DNA from: SIG459 sp045532145
GTDB taxonomy: Bacteria; Bacillota; Clostridia; Oscillospirales; Oscillospiraceae
Length of the DNA: 6,938 nucleotides
Direction of reading: 5' to 3'
Assembly (NCBI GenBank): GCA_045532145.1
Contig: JAZSFJ010000090.1
Coordinates: 1 to 6,938, forward strand
Part shown: piece by piece, positions 1-5,771 of the stretch
Layout of the letters: the number at the start of each line of letters is the position of its first letter
Numbering within the stretch: the first letter of the stretch is position 1
The notes under the pieces: generated by a model
Told to the model about the DNA's origin: nothing
The model's input: the letters and a program-made list of their open reading frames with translations, nothing else
The model's database searches: none
Program-made: the position numbers and the translations under genes

Positions 1-48
1 AAGGCGGGCTGTCACAGAGCGTCAGCGGAACATTTAAAACCCCGGAGT

Positions 49-70
49 CCAGAGGGTCGCAACCCTCTGG
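49..70. repeat. Small hairpin flanking composite repeat unit 1
   Basis: CCAGAGGG (49-56) pairs perfectly with CCCTCTGG (63-70) around TCGCAA. It occupies the place taken in unit 2 by the palindrome CCCCCGGGGG (271-280). Confidence 0.7.
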
Positions 71-80
71 TGCGTTTTTT

Positions 81-108
81 CCAACTTTTGGCGCACAACA
101 AAAGTTGG
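81..108. repeat. AT-rich hairpin of composite repeat unit 1
   Basis: CCAACTTTTG (81-90) pairs perfectly with CAAAAGTTGG (99-108) around an 8-base loop. Relative to 289-316 the third base pair is A-T instead of T-A, so the stem is kept while both bases change. Confidence 0.88.
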
Positions 109-288
109 CCCCCGGAGGGACCTGCATTGATTGTTTACTGAAAGATAAAAGATTCTGGCAAAGGTGAGACGGATTGCCACACCAGTCTGCGGACTTACCT
201 CGCAATGACGGGTAGGATTTATCTCGAAGCATCTATCCAGATTCCTGCGTGATTCTCGACAGTCTGAAGTCCCCCGGGGGCGTTTTTC

Positions 289-316
289 CCTACTTTTGTC
301 GCATAACAAAAGTAGG
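289..316. repeat. AT-rich hairpin of composite repeat unit 2
   Basis: CCTACTTTTG (289-298) pairs perfectly with CAAAAGTAGG (307-316) around an 8-base loop. Outside it, GTCCCCCGGGGG (269-280) can pair with the CCCCCGGAGGGAC following (317-329) with one bulge, extending the structure. Confidence 0.88.
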
Positions 317-397
317 CCCCCGGAGGGACCTGTACCTAAGTTTTGCCGAAAGGTGGAGGAGTTTTGGAAATTGAAACGAATTGCTTCTCCAGTGTGG

Positions 398-423
398 CGG
401 CGGGGGCAAGCCCCCGCCCTACG
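398..423 (-). repeat. GC-rich hairpin repeat, family A, copy 1
   Basis: GGCGGGGGC (399-407) pairs perfectly with GCCCCCGCC (410-418), followed by CTACG. It is inserted inside unit 2 of the composite repeat; unit 1 has only 15 unrelated bases at the equivalent place. Confidence 0.9.
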
Positions 424-477
424 GTTGCAATGACGAAGAAAATTTAATGCGGAGCATCTATACTCGTTCAAAAACTT

Positions 478-510
478 AAAAAGGGATGTGCCACAGGCAC
501 ATCCCTTTTT
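478..510. terminator. Strong, probably bidirectional terminator after the hydrolase gene
   Basis: A 15-bp perfect stem, 478-492 with 496-510 (core AGGGATGTGCC), loop ACA. A and T tracts at the two bases make it usable from either side. Its right arm overlaps the hydrolase stop codon (509-511). Confidence 0.93.
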
Positions 511-1093
511 AGTTATAATACTCCGGGTAGTTGGAGCAGCAGAGGTATGTATAGCCCAAAAGAGGGTCGTAGAGGGTGGTGTGGACAGAGGAGCCCTGGG
601 GAAAGTTGGCCTGAAAGACCACGCTGGGGTCGCAGATCACCCGCTCGCCCTCCAAAAGCCGCTTGGCCGCCTCCACGCTTTCCCGGGAGGGCAGGAGAGA
701 GCGGAAGTAGGGGCTGTCTCCGGCATAATACTGGCCAGGCTGGGATATTACCTCGGAGATGCTGTCCGGAAATTCCGGGGAGGCCACCCGGTTCAAAACC
801 ACCTCGCCCACCGCCATTTTCCATTCCCGGCTGAGCCAGAGGCTGCCGGCCTCGGCCTCAATCAGCTTTGAAAGCTTTTCAAGCTCAGCATAGCTCACTA
901 AGGGGTAATCAAGGCCCAGAGCGGAGATTTTCTCACTGCGCAGTGCCTCCGCCTCCCGGCCCCTCTCCGCCTCGCCGGCGCATACCGCCTCCATCATAAT
1001 GAGCATATAGTCTTTTTCAGGGGAATAATCCGCACTTGCCGGGAGGCATAGGACGGGCAGAAGCAGCAAAAGAGCAATAATATATCGAAGCAT
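509..1093 (-). CDS. Secreted SleB/CwlJ-like cell-wall hydrolase
   Basis: Predicted extracytoplasmic peptidoglycan hydrolase of 194 residues. A signal peptide spans about 1-21 (basic Arg3, a leucine-rich core, then PASA before Asp22). A helical, Glu/Arg-rich stretch follows (about 30-55), then the hydrolase domain (about 68-192). The family signature is clear: KLIEAEAGS at 76-84, where Glu81 aligns with the catalytic glutamate of SleB-type lytic transglycosylases, then AVGEVVLNRV at 94-103 and EFPDSISEVISQPGQY at 107-122. In Bacillus, SleB and CwlJ degrade spore cortex at germination, but this family also includes vegetative enzymes. There is no N-terminal peptidoglycan-binding domain here, so a spore role is unproven and I give no symbol. 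It is monocistronic: leader with good ribosome site, perfect terminator overlapping the stop. Confidence 0.86.
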   Translation of the reverse strand: MLRYIIALLLLLPVLCLPASADYSPEKDYMLIMMEAVCAGEAERGREAEALRSEKISALGLDYPLVSYAELEKLSKLIEAEAGSLWLSREWKMAVGEVVLNRVASPEFPDSISEVISQPGQYYAGDSPYFRSLLPSRESVEAAKRLLEGERVICDPSVVFQANFPQGSSVHTTLYDPLLGYTYLCCSNYPEYYN

Positions 1094-1100
1094 AGTGTTT

Positions 1101-1106
1101 CCTCCC
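1101..1106 (-). promoter_or_regulatory. Shine-Dalgarno that fixes the hydrolase start
   Basis: GGGAGG on the minus strand, 7 bases before the ATG at 1093. An upstream in-frame ATG at 1120 would translate this site itself and bury the signal peptide, so it is rejected. A TATAAT at 1126-1131 could be a -10 box, but no -35 partner is visible. Confidence 0.85.
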
Positions 1107-1223
1107 AAATTATATTGCATAGGGTATTATATTGGGAGACGGGCGCAAATCCCCACGAAACCTGGCGGCAGATGCGTGGCAATTGGCGCGGTGGACAGCC
1201 CACGGCATGGGAGGGACGTTAAT

Positions 1224-1249
1224 CGTAGGGCGGGGGCTTGCTCCCGCCG
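1224..1249 (+). repeat. GC-rich hairpin repeat, family A, copy 2
   Basis: CGTAGGGCGGGGGCTTGC followed by TCCCGCCG; the two GC blocks pair around the CTTG core. It is near-identical to 2138-2163 and inverted relative to 398-423 and 5885-5909. It lies in the gap between pflA and the hydrolase gene, which otherwise holds only repeat-like sequence and the leader of the hydrolase gene. Confidence 0.88.
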
Positions 1250-1296
1250 TGCAGTAGACACCCAAGCCATGCGCTGCACCTGGGCGAATACCCATG

Positions 1297-1324
1297 CGGG
1301 CCGTCGAGGACGCCGGCCCCTACG
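1297..1324 (-). repeat. GC-rich repeat, family B, abutting the pflA terminator
   Basis: In minus orientation it starts CGTAGGGGCCGGC and ends GACGGCCCG, resembling 5720-5746. GGGCCG and CGGCCC allow internal pairing. Directly upstream on the plus strand, CCCATGC (1291-1297) is the inverse of GCATGGG (1205-1211), bracketing the family A copy at 1224-1249. Confidence 0.6.
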
Positions 1325-1325
1325 A

Positions 1326-1359
1326 AAACAGCAGCCCCGAAGAAACGGGGCTGCTGTTT
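1326..1359 (-). terminator. Intrinsic terminator after pflA
   Basis: A 14-bp perfect stem (1326-1339 with 1346-1359; core CAGCAGCCCCG) with an AAGAAA loop, one base after the pflA stop. On the minus strand it ends in TTTT. The T-tract is short, but the stem is strong and correctly placed. Confidence 0.8.
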
Positions 1360-1360
1360 A

Positions 1361-2071
1361 TCATATCTTTTTCAATATTGCGTCAACTTTGTCCATTTCC
1401 ACCTTGGTGGGGGCTTCGGTGGCGGAGAGGGTGTATTTTCCCTCTTCCCACTTGTGCTCGCCAAGCTTGTGGAAGGGCAGAGGCTCTATGCGCTTTACGC
1501 AGTTATAGCCGTCAAGAAAATTCCGAAGAGCCCGGAGCTTTTCTTCCTCCATGGTGAGACCGGGGACGACCACATGGCGTATCCACACATCCTTGCCATG
1601 CTTTTCGCAGTAGTCCAGAAGCTCCTTTTCGTTGGCAAGGCACATATCCGAGCCGGTGATGCGCTTCGACAGAGTGGGGTCGAAGCTCTTAATGTCCAAA
1701 AGGAGCATATCCGCTGCGTCCACGGCCTTTTTGCATATCCTGAGAGGCACGCCGCCGCTGGTGTCGATGGCGGTGTGTATGCCCTCTTTTTTCAGGGCGG
1801 TGATCAGCTCATATACAAACTCGTGCTGCAGCATGGGCTCGCCGCCGGAGATGGTGACGCCGCCGCCACCTTTATAGAAGCCCCGGTAGGGCAGCACCTT
1901 GGCCACTATCTCGTCCACTGTGGTCTCGGTGCCGTCCTTTGTGTCCCATGTGTCGGGGTTGTGACAGTAAAGGCAGCGCAGAGGGCAGCCCTGCAGAAAG
2001 ACTATGAAGCGTATGCCGGGGCCATCCACGGCGCCGAAGGTCTCGTAGGAGTGAACTTTTCCGGTGGTCAT
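1361..2071 (-). CDS. pflA: Pyruvate formate-lyase-activating enzyme (radical SAM)
   Basis: Activates PflB by abstracting a hydrogen from its radical-site glycine (Gly713 here) using S-adenosylmethionine and a [4Fe-4S] cluster. The protein has 236 residues, normal for PflA. Cluster ligands are Cys29, Cys33 and Cys36 in the CxxxCxxC motif of GCPLRCLYCHNPDTW, and the SAM-binding SGGEP motif is at 75-79. N-terminal ETFGAVDGPGIRFIVFLQGC is characteristic of the family. There is no extra ferredoxin-like cysteine insert of the kind found in activases of other glycyl radical enzymes, which supports PFL as the partner. AGGAG (2079-2083) lies 7 bases before the ATG. It probably shares the pflB transcript; no good separate promoter is visible. 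A terminator follows the stop directly. Confidence 0.98.
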   Translation of the reverse strand: MTTGKVHSYETFGAVDGPGIRFIVFLQGCPLRCLYCHNPDTWDTKDGTETTVDEIVAKVLPYRGFYKGGGGVTISGGEPMLQHEFVYELITALKKEGIHTAIDTSGGVPLRICKKAVDAADMLLLDIKSFDPTLSKRITGSDMCLANEKELLDYCEKHGKDVWIRHVVVPGLTMEEEKLRALRNFLDGYNCVKRIEPLPFHKLGEHKWEEGKYTLSATEAPTKVEMDKVDAILKKI

Positions 2072-2108
2072 AGGGGCGCTCCTTTTTAATAAGATACAAT
2101 ACCTTTTT

Positions 2109-2244
2109 GACTCCCCTCTCAGGGGAGCTGTCAGCGCCGTAGGGCGGGCGCTTGCTCCCGCCGTTACTGAGAGGTCAGATTAGTTTTCAGCAATTTTAAC
2201 CTCTCCGGCCCTTCGGACCACCTCCCCTGAAAGGGGAGGCGCCG
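2109..2244. repeat. Mosaic hairpin element filling the pflB-pflA gap
   Basis: Similar hairpins mark the two ends: CTCCCCT (2111-2117) pairs with AGGGGAG (2121-2127), and CCTCCCCT (2221-2228) pairs with AGGGGAGG (2232-2239). Inside lie a 7-bp pair, GAGAGGT (2169-2175) with ACCTCTC (2199-2205), and a family A hairpin (2138-2163). On the minus strand the 2221-2239 hairpin starts 14 bases after the pflB stop but lacks a T-tract, so it could protect or slow the mRNA without ending it. I see no gene here. Confidence 0.75.
2138..2163 (+). repeat. GC-rich hairpin repeat, family A, copy 3
   Basis: CGTAGGGCGGGCGCTTGC followed by TCCCGCCG; GGCGGG pairs with CCCGCC. It differs from copy 2 (1224-1249) at one base. 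It sits inside the larger mosaic element 2109-2244. Confidence 0.88.
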
Positions 2245-2252
2245 CCTAATAA

Positions 2253-4469
2253 TTACATCTTCTCGTGGAAGGTGCGGGAGATAACGTCAAGCTGCTGCTC
2301 GCGGCTGAGCTTGATGAAGTTTACGGCGTAGCCGCTGACGCGGATGGTCAGCTGGGGATACTTCTCGGGATGCTCCATGGCGTCCATCAGGGTCTCGCGG
2401 TTGAGAACGTTGATGTTGACGTGCTGGCCGGTGGCTTCCATGTAAGCGTCGATGAGGGTGATGAGGTTCTGGCTGCGGTCAGCATCCTCCTTGCCCAGAG
2501 CAGAGGGAGCCATGGAGAAGGTGTAGCTGATGCCGTCCTCGCAATCCTCGAAGGGAATCTTGGAAACGGAGAGGAGGGAAGCCAGAGCGCCGTTGGTGTC
2601 GCGGCCGTGCATGGGGTTTGCGCCGGGAGCCAGGGGAACGCCGGCCTTGCGGCCGTCGGGAGTGGTGCCGGTGTTCTTGCCGTACTCAACGTTGGAGGTA
2701 ATGGTGAGGACGGACTGGGTTGCGATGGAGTCGCGGTACATCTTGTTCTCGCGGATAAAGTTCATGAACATACGGGTAACGTCCACGGCGATGGTGTCAA
2801 CGCGCTCGTCGTTGTTGCCGTACTTGGGGAACTCGCCTTCGATGACGAAGTCCACGGCGATGCCCTTCTCGTTGCGGATGGGCTTTACCTTGGCGTACTT
2901 GATGGCGGAGAGGGAGTCGGACACAACGCTGAGACCGGCAATGCCGCAGGCGGTGGTGCGCTTGATTTCCTCGTCCATGAGGGCCATCTCGATGCGCTCG
3001 TAGTTATACTTATCGTGGATATAGTGGATCATGTAGAGGGCCTTGGTGTAGACATTGGCCAGATACTTTGCCATGTCGGTGAACTTGGCCATGACCTCTT
3101 CATAGTCCAGATACTCGCTGGTGATGGGCTCGGTCTTGGGGCCAACCTGCTTGCCGGTGCGCTCGTCCACGCCGCCGTTGATGGCGTAGAGCAGGGCCTT
3201 GGCAAGGTTTGCGCGGGCACCGAAGAACTGCATCTGCTTGCCTATCCGCATGGGGCTGACGCAGCAGGCAATGCCGTAGTCGTCGCCAAGGTCGGCGCGC
3301 ATCAGGTCGTCGTTCTCATACTGGATGGAGCTGGTCTGAATGGAGATATTGGTGGCGTACTTCTTGAAGTTTTCAGGAAGAGCGGGAGACCAGAGTACGG
3401 TGAGGTTGGGCTCGGGAGCGGGGCCCAGGTTCACAAGGGTGTGGAGGAAGCGGTAGCTCATCTTGGTGACCATGTGGCGTCCGTCAAGACCCATGCCGCC
3501 GATACTCTCGGTGACCCAGACGGGGTCGCCGGCAAAGATATCATCGTAATCGAGGATGCGGAGGAAGCGGACGATACGCAGCTTCATGATGAAGTGGTCA
3601 ACCATCTCCTGAATCTCTTCCTCGGTGTAGCGGCCCTCATTAAGGTCGCGCTCGGCGTAAATGTCAAGGAAGGTGCTGGTGCGGCCAAGGCTCATGGCAG
3701 CGCCGTTCTGCTCCTTCACAGCGGCGAGGTAGCCAAGATAGGTCCACTGGATGGCTTCCTTGGTGTCCTCGGCGGGACGGCCGATGTCGAAGCCGTAGAT
3801 AGCGCCCATTTCCTTCAGCTCCTGCAGAGCATCGATCTGCTCGGCAAACTCCTCGCGCTTGCGGAGAAGCTCTTCGGTGAGGTCGTGAGCATCGTAAGTG
3901 TCTCTTGCGGCCTTCTTTTCCTGAATCAGGTAGTCAACGCCGTAGAGGGCAACGCGGCGGTAGTCGCCGATGATGCGGCCGCGGCCATAGGCATCAGGCA
4001 GACCGGTCAGGAGCTTTGCGCTTCTGGCGGCGCGAATGTCGGGGGTGTAAACTGCGAAGACCTGCTCGTTGTGGCTGTGGCGATACTTGAAGATCTTCTT
4101 AACCTCGGGATCCATGTGGAAGCCGTGCTCCTCAAGGCTCTGCTCAACCATGCGGAGGCCGCCGAAGGGCATGATGGCGCGCTTCAGGGGCTTCTCGGTC
4201 TGGAGACCTACGATAACCTCAAGGTCCTTGTTGATGTAGCCTGCGTCGTGGGCGGTGATGCCGGAGATCACCTTGGTGTCTGCATCCAGAACGCGGCCGG
4301 GGGCCTGACGCTCGGCCTCAAGGAGAACGCAGAGCTCATCCCAGAGCTGGCGGGTACGGGCGGTGGGAGCGGCAAGGAAGCTCTCGTCACCGTCGTAGGG
4401 GGTGTAGTTATTCTGAATGAAATCGCGGACATTGATGCCCTCGTTCCATGCGCCTTTTACAAATTCCAT
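2253..4469 (-). CDS. pflB: Pyruvate formate-lyase (formate C-acetyltransferase), glycyl radical enzyme
   Basis: Cytosolic anaerobic enzyme: pyruvate + CoA gives acetyl-CoA + formate. It has 738 residues, slightly shorter than the 760 of E. coli PflB. The catalytic cysteine pair is present at Cys402-Cys403 in GIACCVSPMRIGKQ, the hallmark of true PFL as opposed to glycerol, choline or other glycyl radical paralogues. The radical site is Gly713 in RVSGYAVNF, 25 residues from the C-terminus. The PFL domain occupies about 10-600 and the glycine-radical domain about 610-738, with no gaps. The ATG at 4469 gives the family-like N-terminus MEFVKGAWNEG. It has its own promoter candidate, and its activase gene lies 181 bases downstream on the same strand. 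The radical makes the active enzyme oxygen-sensitive, in keeping with a fermenting strict anaerobe. Intact and confidently identified. Confidence 0.99.
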   Translation of the reverse strand: MEFVKGAWNEGINVRDFIQNNYTPYDGDESFLAAPTARTRQLWDELCVLLEAERQAPGRVLDADTKVISGITAHDAGYINKDLEVIVGLQTEKPLKRAIMPFGGLRMVEQSLEEHGFHMDPEVKKIFKYRHSHNEQVFAVYTPDIRAARSAKLLTGLPDAYGRGRIIGDYRRVALYGVDYLIQEKKAARDTYDAHDLTEELLRKREEFAEQIDALQELKEMGAIYGFDIGRPAEDTKEAIQWTYLGYLAAVKEQNGAAMSLGRTSTFLDIYAERDLNEGRYTEEEIQEMVDHFIMKLRIVRFLRILDYDDIFAGDPVWVTESIGGMGLDGRHMVTKMSYRFLHTLVNLGPAPEPNLTVLWSPALPENFKKYATNISIQTSSIQYENDDLMRADLGDDYGIACCVSPMRIGKQMQFFGARANLAKALLYAINGGVDERTGKQVGPKTEPITSEYLDYEEVMAKFTDMAKYLANVYTKALYMIHYIHDKYNYERIEMALMDEEIKRTTACGIAGLSVVSDSLSAIKYAKVKPIRNEKGIAVDFVIEGEFPKYGNNDERVDTIAVDVTRMFMNFIRENKMYRDSIATQSVLTITSNVEYGKNTGTTPDGRKAGVPLAPGANPMHGRDTNGALASLLSVSKIPFEDCEDGISYTFSMAPSALGKEDADRSQNLITLIDAYMEATGQHVNINVLNRETLMDAMEHPEKYPQLTIRVSGYAVNFIKLSREQQLDVISRTFHEKM

Positions 4470-4475
4470 ATTTAT

Positions 4476-4481
4476 CCCTTT
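4476..4481 (-). promoter_or_regulatory. Shine-Dalgarno of pflB
   Basis: AAAGGG on the minus strand, 6 bases before the ATG at 4469. It supports that start over an in-frame start at 4496, whose nine extra residues would translate the leader. Confidence 0.65.
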
Positions 4482-4520
4482 CTGCCTCGTGGGCACATAT
4501 ATCTTGTACCAATAACACTT

Positions 4521-4548
4521 ATATTATTTACCGTGGAAATTGTATCAA
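4521..4548 (-). promoter_or_regulatory. Predicted pflB promoter
   Basis: On the minus strand a -35 box TTGATA (4543-4548; 5 of 6 consensus) and a -10 box TAATAT (4521-4526; 4 of 6) are separated by 16 bases in an AT-rich tract. Transcription would begin near 4514, giving a leader of about 45 bases. It is the best-scoring pair I could find by eye in this gap. Confidence 0.5.
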
Positions 4549-4555
4549 ACGTTTG
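4546..4555. promoter_or_regulatory. CG-centred palindrome overlapping the pflB -35 box (possible operator)
   Basis: CAAACGTTTG is perfectly self-complementary and covers three bases of the predicted -35 box. After one mismatched pair, two further flanking bases also match. CG-centred palindromes of this kind are typical of LacI/GalR-family operators. It lacks the G and C positions of a CcpA cre site and does not fit a Rex site. The binding protein is unknown. Confidence 0.4.
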
Positions 4556-4573
4556 TTATATTCGGAAGTGATG

Positions 4574-4598
4574 AAAAAAGCATGGAGCTATTCCATAC
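4574..4598 (-). terminator. Terminator-like hairpin between the LysR gene and the pflB promoter
   Basis: On the minus strand GTATGGA (4592-4598) pairs with TCCATGC (4580-4586), allowing one U-G pair, around loop ATAGC, and is followed at once by six T residues (4574-4579). It lies upstream of the predicted pflB promoter, so it would separate the LysR transcript from pflBA. The stem is short, hence moderate confidence. Confidence 0.5.
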
Positions 4599-4617
4599 TG
4601 TGATAGCAAGATTGCAA

Positions 4618-4670
4618 AAATGCGCATAAACGCCTTCGAATATTGATAAAAAAGGCATTTATGCGCATTT
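4618..4670. repeat. Large inverted repeat with paired ATGCGCAT palindromes downstream of the LysR gene
   Basis: Arms 4618-4630 and 4658-4670 are a perfect 13-bp match. After one mismatch (4631/4657), five more pairs follow (4632-4636 with 4652-4656) around a 15-base loop. Each arm contains the self-complementary octamer ATGCGCAT (4620-4627 and 4661-4668), with centres 41 bp apart, near four helical turns. On the minus strand the stem ends in TTTTT, so it may act as a terminator for the LysR gene. A double operator is the alternative. Confidence 0.75.
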
Positions 4671-4694
4671 CAGTATATAGATGTTGTTATAGCA

Positions 4695-5618
4695 TTAACG
4701 CAGTTCGGAGACGGTCTCCTTCACCTTTTCCACAAAGAGCTTGTCCTCCCTTGTGAGTCGGTAGCCCTTGCGGAAGATAAGGAGGTCCTTGTATTCGTTG
4801 TCCGGAAAGTCGCAGTTTTTCTCTATGAGGGGGTAGGTCTCGAATACGCTGCGGGGTGTGGGAGATGCCCACATGTAGGTTTCCGGCATGGCGCAGAGGA
4901 GCTCAAACTGGCTCTGCCGCTCGTAGACCACAATCTCCCGGCGGTTAGAGACCTTGGTGCGCAGCTCGGTGAGCATACTGGCGGAGAGGGCTGGAATGGT
5001 GGGGTCGCCGTGGCTTATTTCCACAAGACCCTGGAGGTCGTCGGTGGAGATGTGCTCTTTAGCGGCAAGGGGGCTTGCCTTGCTCATGACAAGGTGGTAA
5101 TTGAATTTCCAGATGGTTTCCGCCACAATGTCCTTGCTCTCCATATATCGGAGGTAATAGTCCTCGAAGGCGGTCTGGACGCGGGCTATGCCTATGTTGC
5201 AGTCACGGGCGGCCACATGGTGAATGGTGCTCATGGTGTTGGTCTCCCGATAGTCTATCTTCATGTCCTGCCCCTTTTCCAGCTCCTTTACAAAGTCCAC
5301 AAAGGCGTGGGAGATGTAGCAGGCGATGGGGACGCTGATGGCGGAGCGGACGGACTCCGAGGAATTATTGCGAAAGCGATTTTCCAGAGCCTCCACATCC
5401 GCCAGAATGTCCTTGGCTCTCACGAGAAATTCCTCACCCAGCTTGGTGGGCACAACGCCCCGGCTGGTGCGGTTGAAGATGGTGGCCCCGATGTCCGCCT
5501 CCAGCTCCTTTATGGCCTTGCTGAGAAAGGGCTGGCTGACATAGAGCTTCTCCGCCGCCTTGGAAATGGAGCGGTGGCGCTCTATCTCAAGGGCATATTT
5601 CAGATGCTGAATATCCAT
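4695..5618 (-). CDS. LysR-family transcriptional regulator
   Basis: DNA-binding regulator of 307 residues, the usual LTTR length. The N-terminal winged helix-turn-helix spans about residues 3-60: the hallmark SISKAAEKLYVSQPFLSKAIKELE (18-40 region), then IFNR and TKLGEEFL. A linker helix follows (about 62-85), then a two-lobed effector-binding domain of roughly residues 90-300 whose ligand cannot be read from sequence. The start is set by a strong AAGGAGG, and a promoter lies just upstream. The gene is transcribed in the same direction as pflB and sits directly before it. The usual divergent LTTR layout is absent, but control of pflBA is a reasonable inference. LTTRs commonly bind T-N11-A sites and regulate themselves. 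No specific subfamily is recognisable, so I give no symbol. Confidence 0.95.
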   Translation of the reverse strand: MDIQHLKYALEIERHRSISKAAEKLYVSQPFLSKAIKELEADIGATIFNRTSRGVVPTKLGEEFLVRAKDILADVEALENRFRNNSSESVRSAISVPIACYISHAFVDFVKELEKGQDMKIDYRETNTMSTIHHVAARDCNIGIARVQTAFEDYYLRYMESKDIVAETIWKFNYHLVMSKASPLAAKEHISTDDLQGLVEISHGDPTIPALSASMLTELRTKVSNRREIVVYERQSQFELLCAMPETYMWASPTPRSVFETYPLIEKNCDFPDNEYKDLLIFRKGYRLTREDKLFVEKVKETVSELR

Positions 5619-5626
5619 GGATGGGG

Positions 5627-5633
5627 CCTCCTT
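5627..5633 (-). promoter_or_regulatory. Shine-Dalgarno that fixes the LysR start
   Basis: AAGGAGG on the minus strand, 8 bases before the ATG at 5618. It overrides the upstream in-frame starts, which would add 89 residues of repeat-derived sequence. Confidence 0.92.
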
Positions 5634-5653
5634 GGTGATTAGATACCGGGGAT

Positions 5654-5682
5654 ATTTTAATATAGTGCGGGAGATTTGGCAA
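5654..5682 (-). promoter_or_regulatory. Predicted sigma-70/sigma-A promoter of the LysR gene
   Basis: On the minus strand a -35 box TTGCCA (5677-5682; 5 of 6 consensus) and a -10 box TAAAAT (5654-5659; 5 of 6) are separated by 17 bases. Transcription would start near 5647, leaving a leader of about 30 bases. The repeat cluster lies immediately upstream. Confidence 0.6.
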
Positions 5683-5719
5683 GAGGGGGACCGCTTAAAG
5701 GCCCTTTTTCGCACCGCCT

Positions 5720-5746
5720 GTAGGGACCGGCCTCCCGGACGATCCG
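5720..5746 (+). repeat. GC-rich repeat, family B (GTAGGG-RCCGGC type)
   Basis: GTAGGGACCGGC followed by GGACGATCCG resembles the inverted element at 1297-1324 (GTAGGGGCCGGC ... GACGGCCCG). It is preceded at 5708-5715 by TTCGCACC, the same adapter found beside the hairpins in the 5772-5867 palindrome. Confidence 0.6.
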
Positions 5747-5771
5747 TGGATACATTGGCGGCAACATAATG

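Larger units (their letters stand above)
1..477. other. Gene-free region made of two diverged tandem copies of a composite repeat
   Basis: Unit 1 runs from about 72 to 238 and unit 2 from about 281 to 463. They share, in order, the hairpin ending in GGCCCCCGGAGGGACCTG, a CGRATTGC block (170-177; 377-384), CCAGT (182-186; 389-393), GCAATGACG (202-210; 427-435) and GCATCTAT (229-236; 454-461). An open frame on the minus strand (471-34) simply translates the repeats and has no ribosome site or recognisable domain, so I do not call a gene. Confidence 0.75.

Noticed and set aside
34..471. Open frame of 145 codons on the minus strand
   Set aside because: It translates the tandem composite repeats, has no ribosome site, and its residues follow the repeat units; such frames are typical false predictions.
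1109..1131. Two TATAAT boxes upstream of the hydrolase gene as tandem promoters
   Set aside because: The nearer one would start transcription within the Shine-Dalgarno, and neither has a recognisable -35 hexamer. Only the farther one (1126-1131) is possible.
1238..2089. Plus-strand open frame of 283 codons across pflA
   Set aside because: Antisense to pflA and running into repeat DNA; no ribosome site or family resemblance.
2072..2110. Separate pflA promoter
   Set aside because: The AT-rich stretch before the ribosome site has no -10/-35 pair with acceptable spacing; the upstream half is repeat sequence.
398..2163. CRISPR array
   Set aside because: The repeats are few, hairpin-rich, in both orientations and irregularly spaced by hundreds of bases, with no cas genes.
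4540..4560. Rex or CcpA (cre) site upstream of pflB
   Set aside because: The palindrome lacks the TTGTTAA-N4-TTAACAA form of Rex sites and the flanking G and C of cre.
2265..4571. Very long plus-strand open frame opposite pflB
   Set aside because: Antisense shadow of a GC-rich gene. Its composition is monotonous in Val, Gly, Ala and Leu with no domain, while pflB on the other strand is complete with all catalytic residues.
5010..5642. Plus-strand open frame opposite the LysR gene
   Set aside because: Shadow of the LysR coding sequence.
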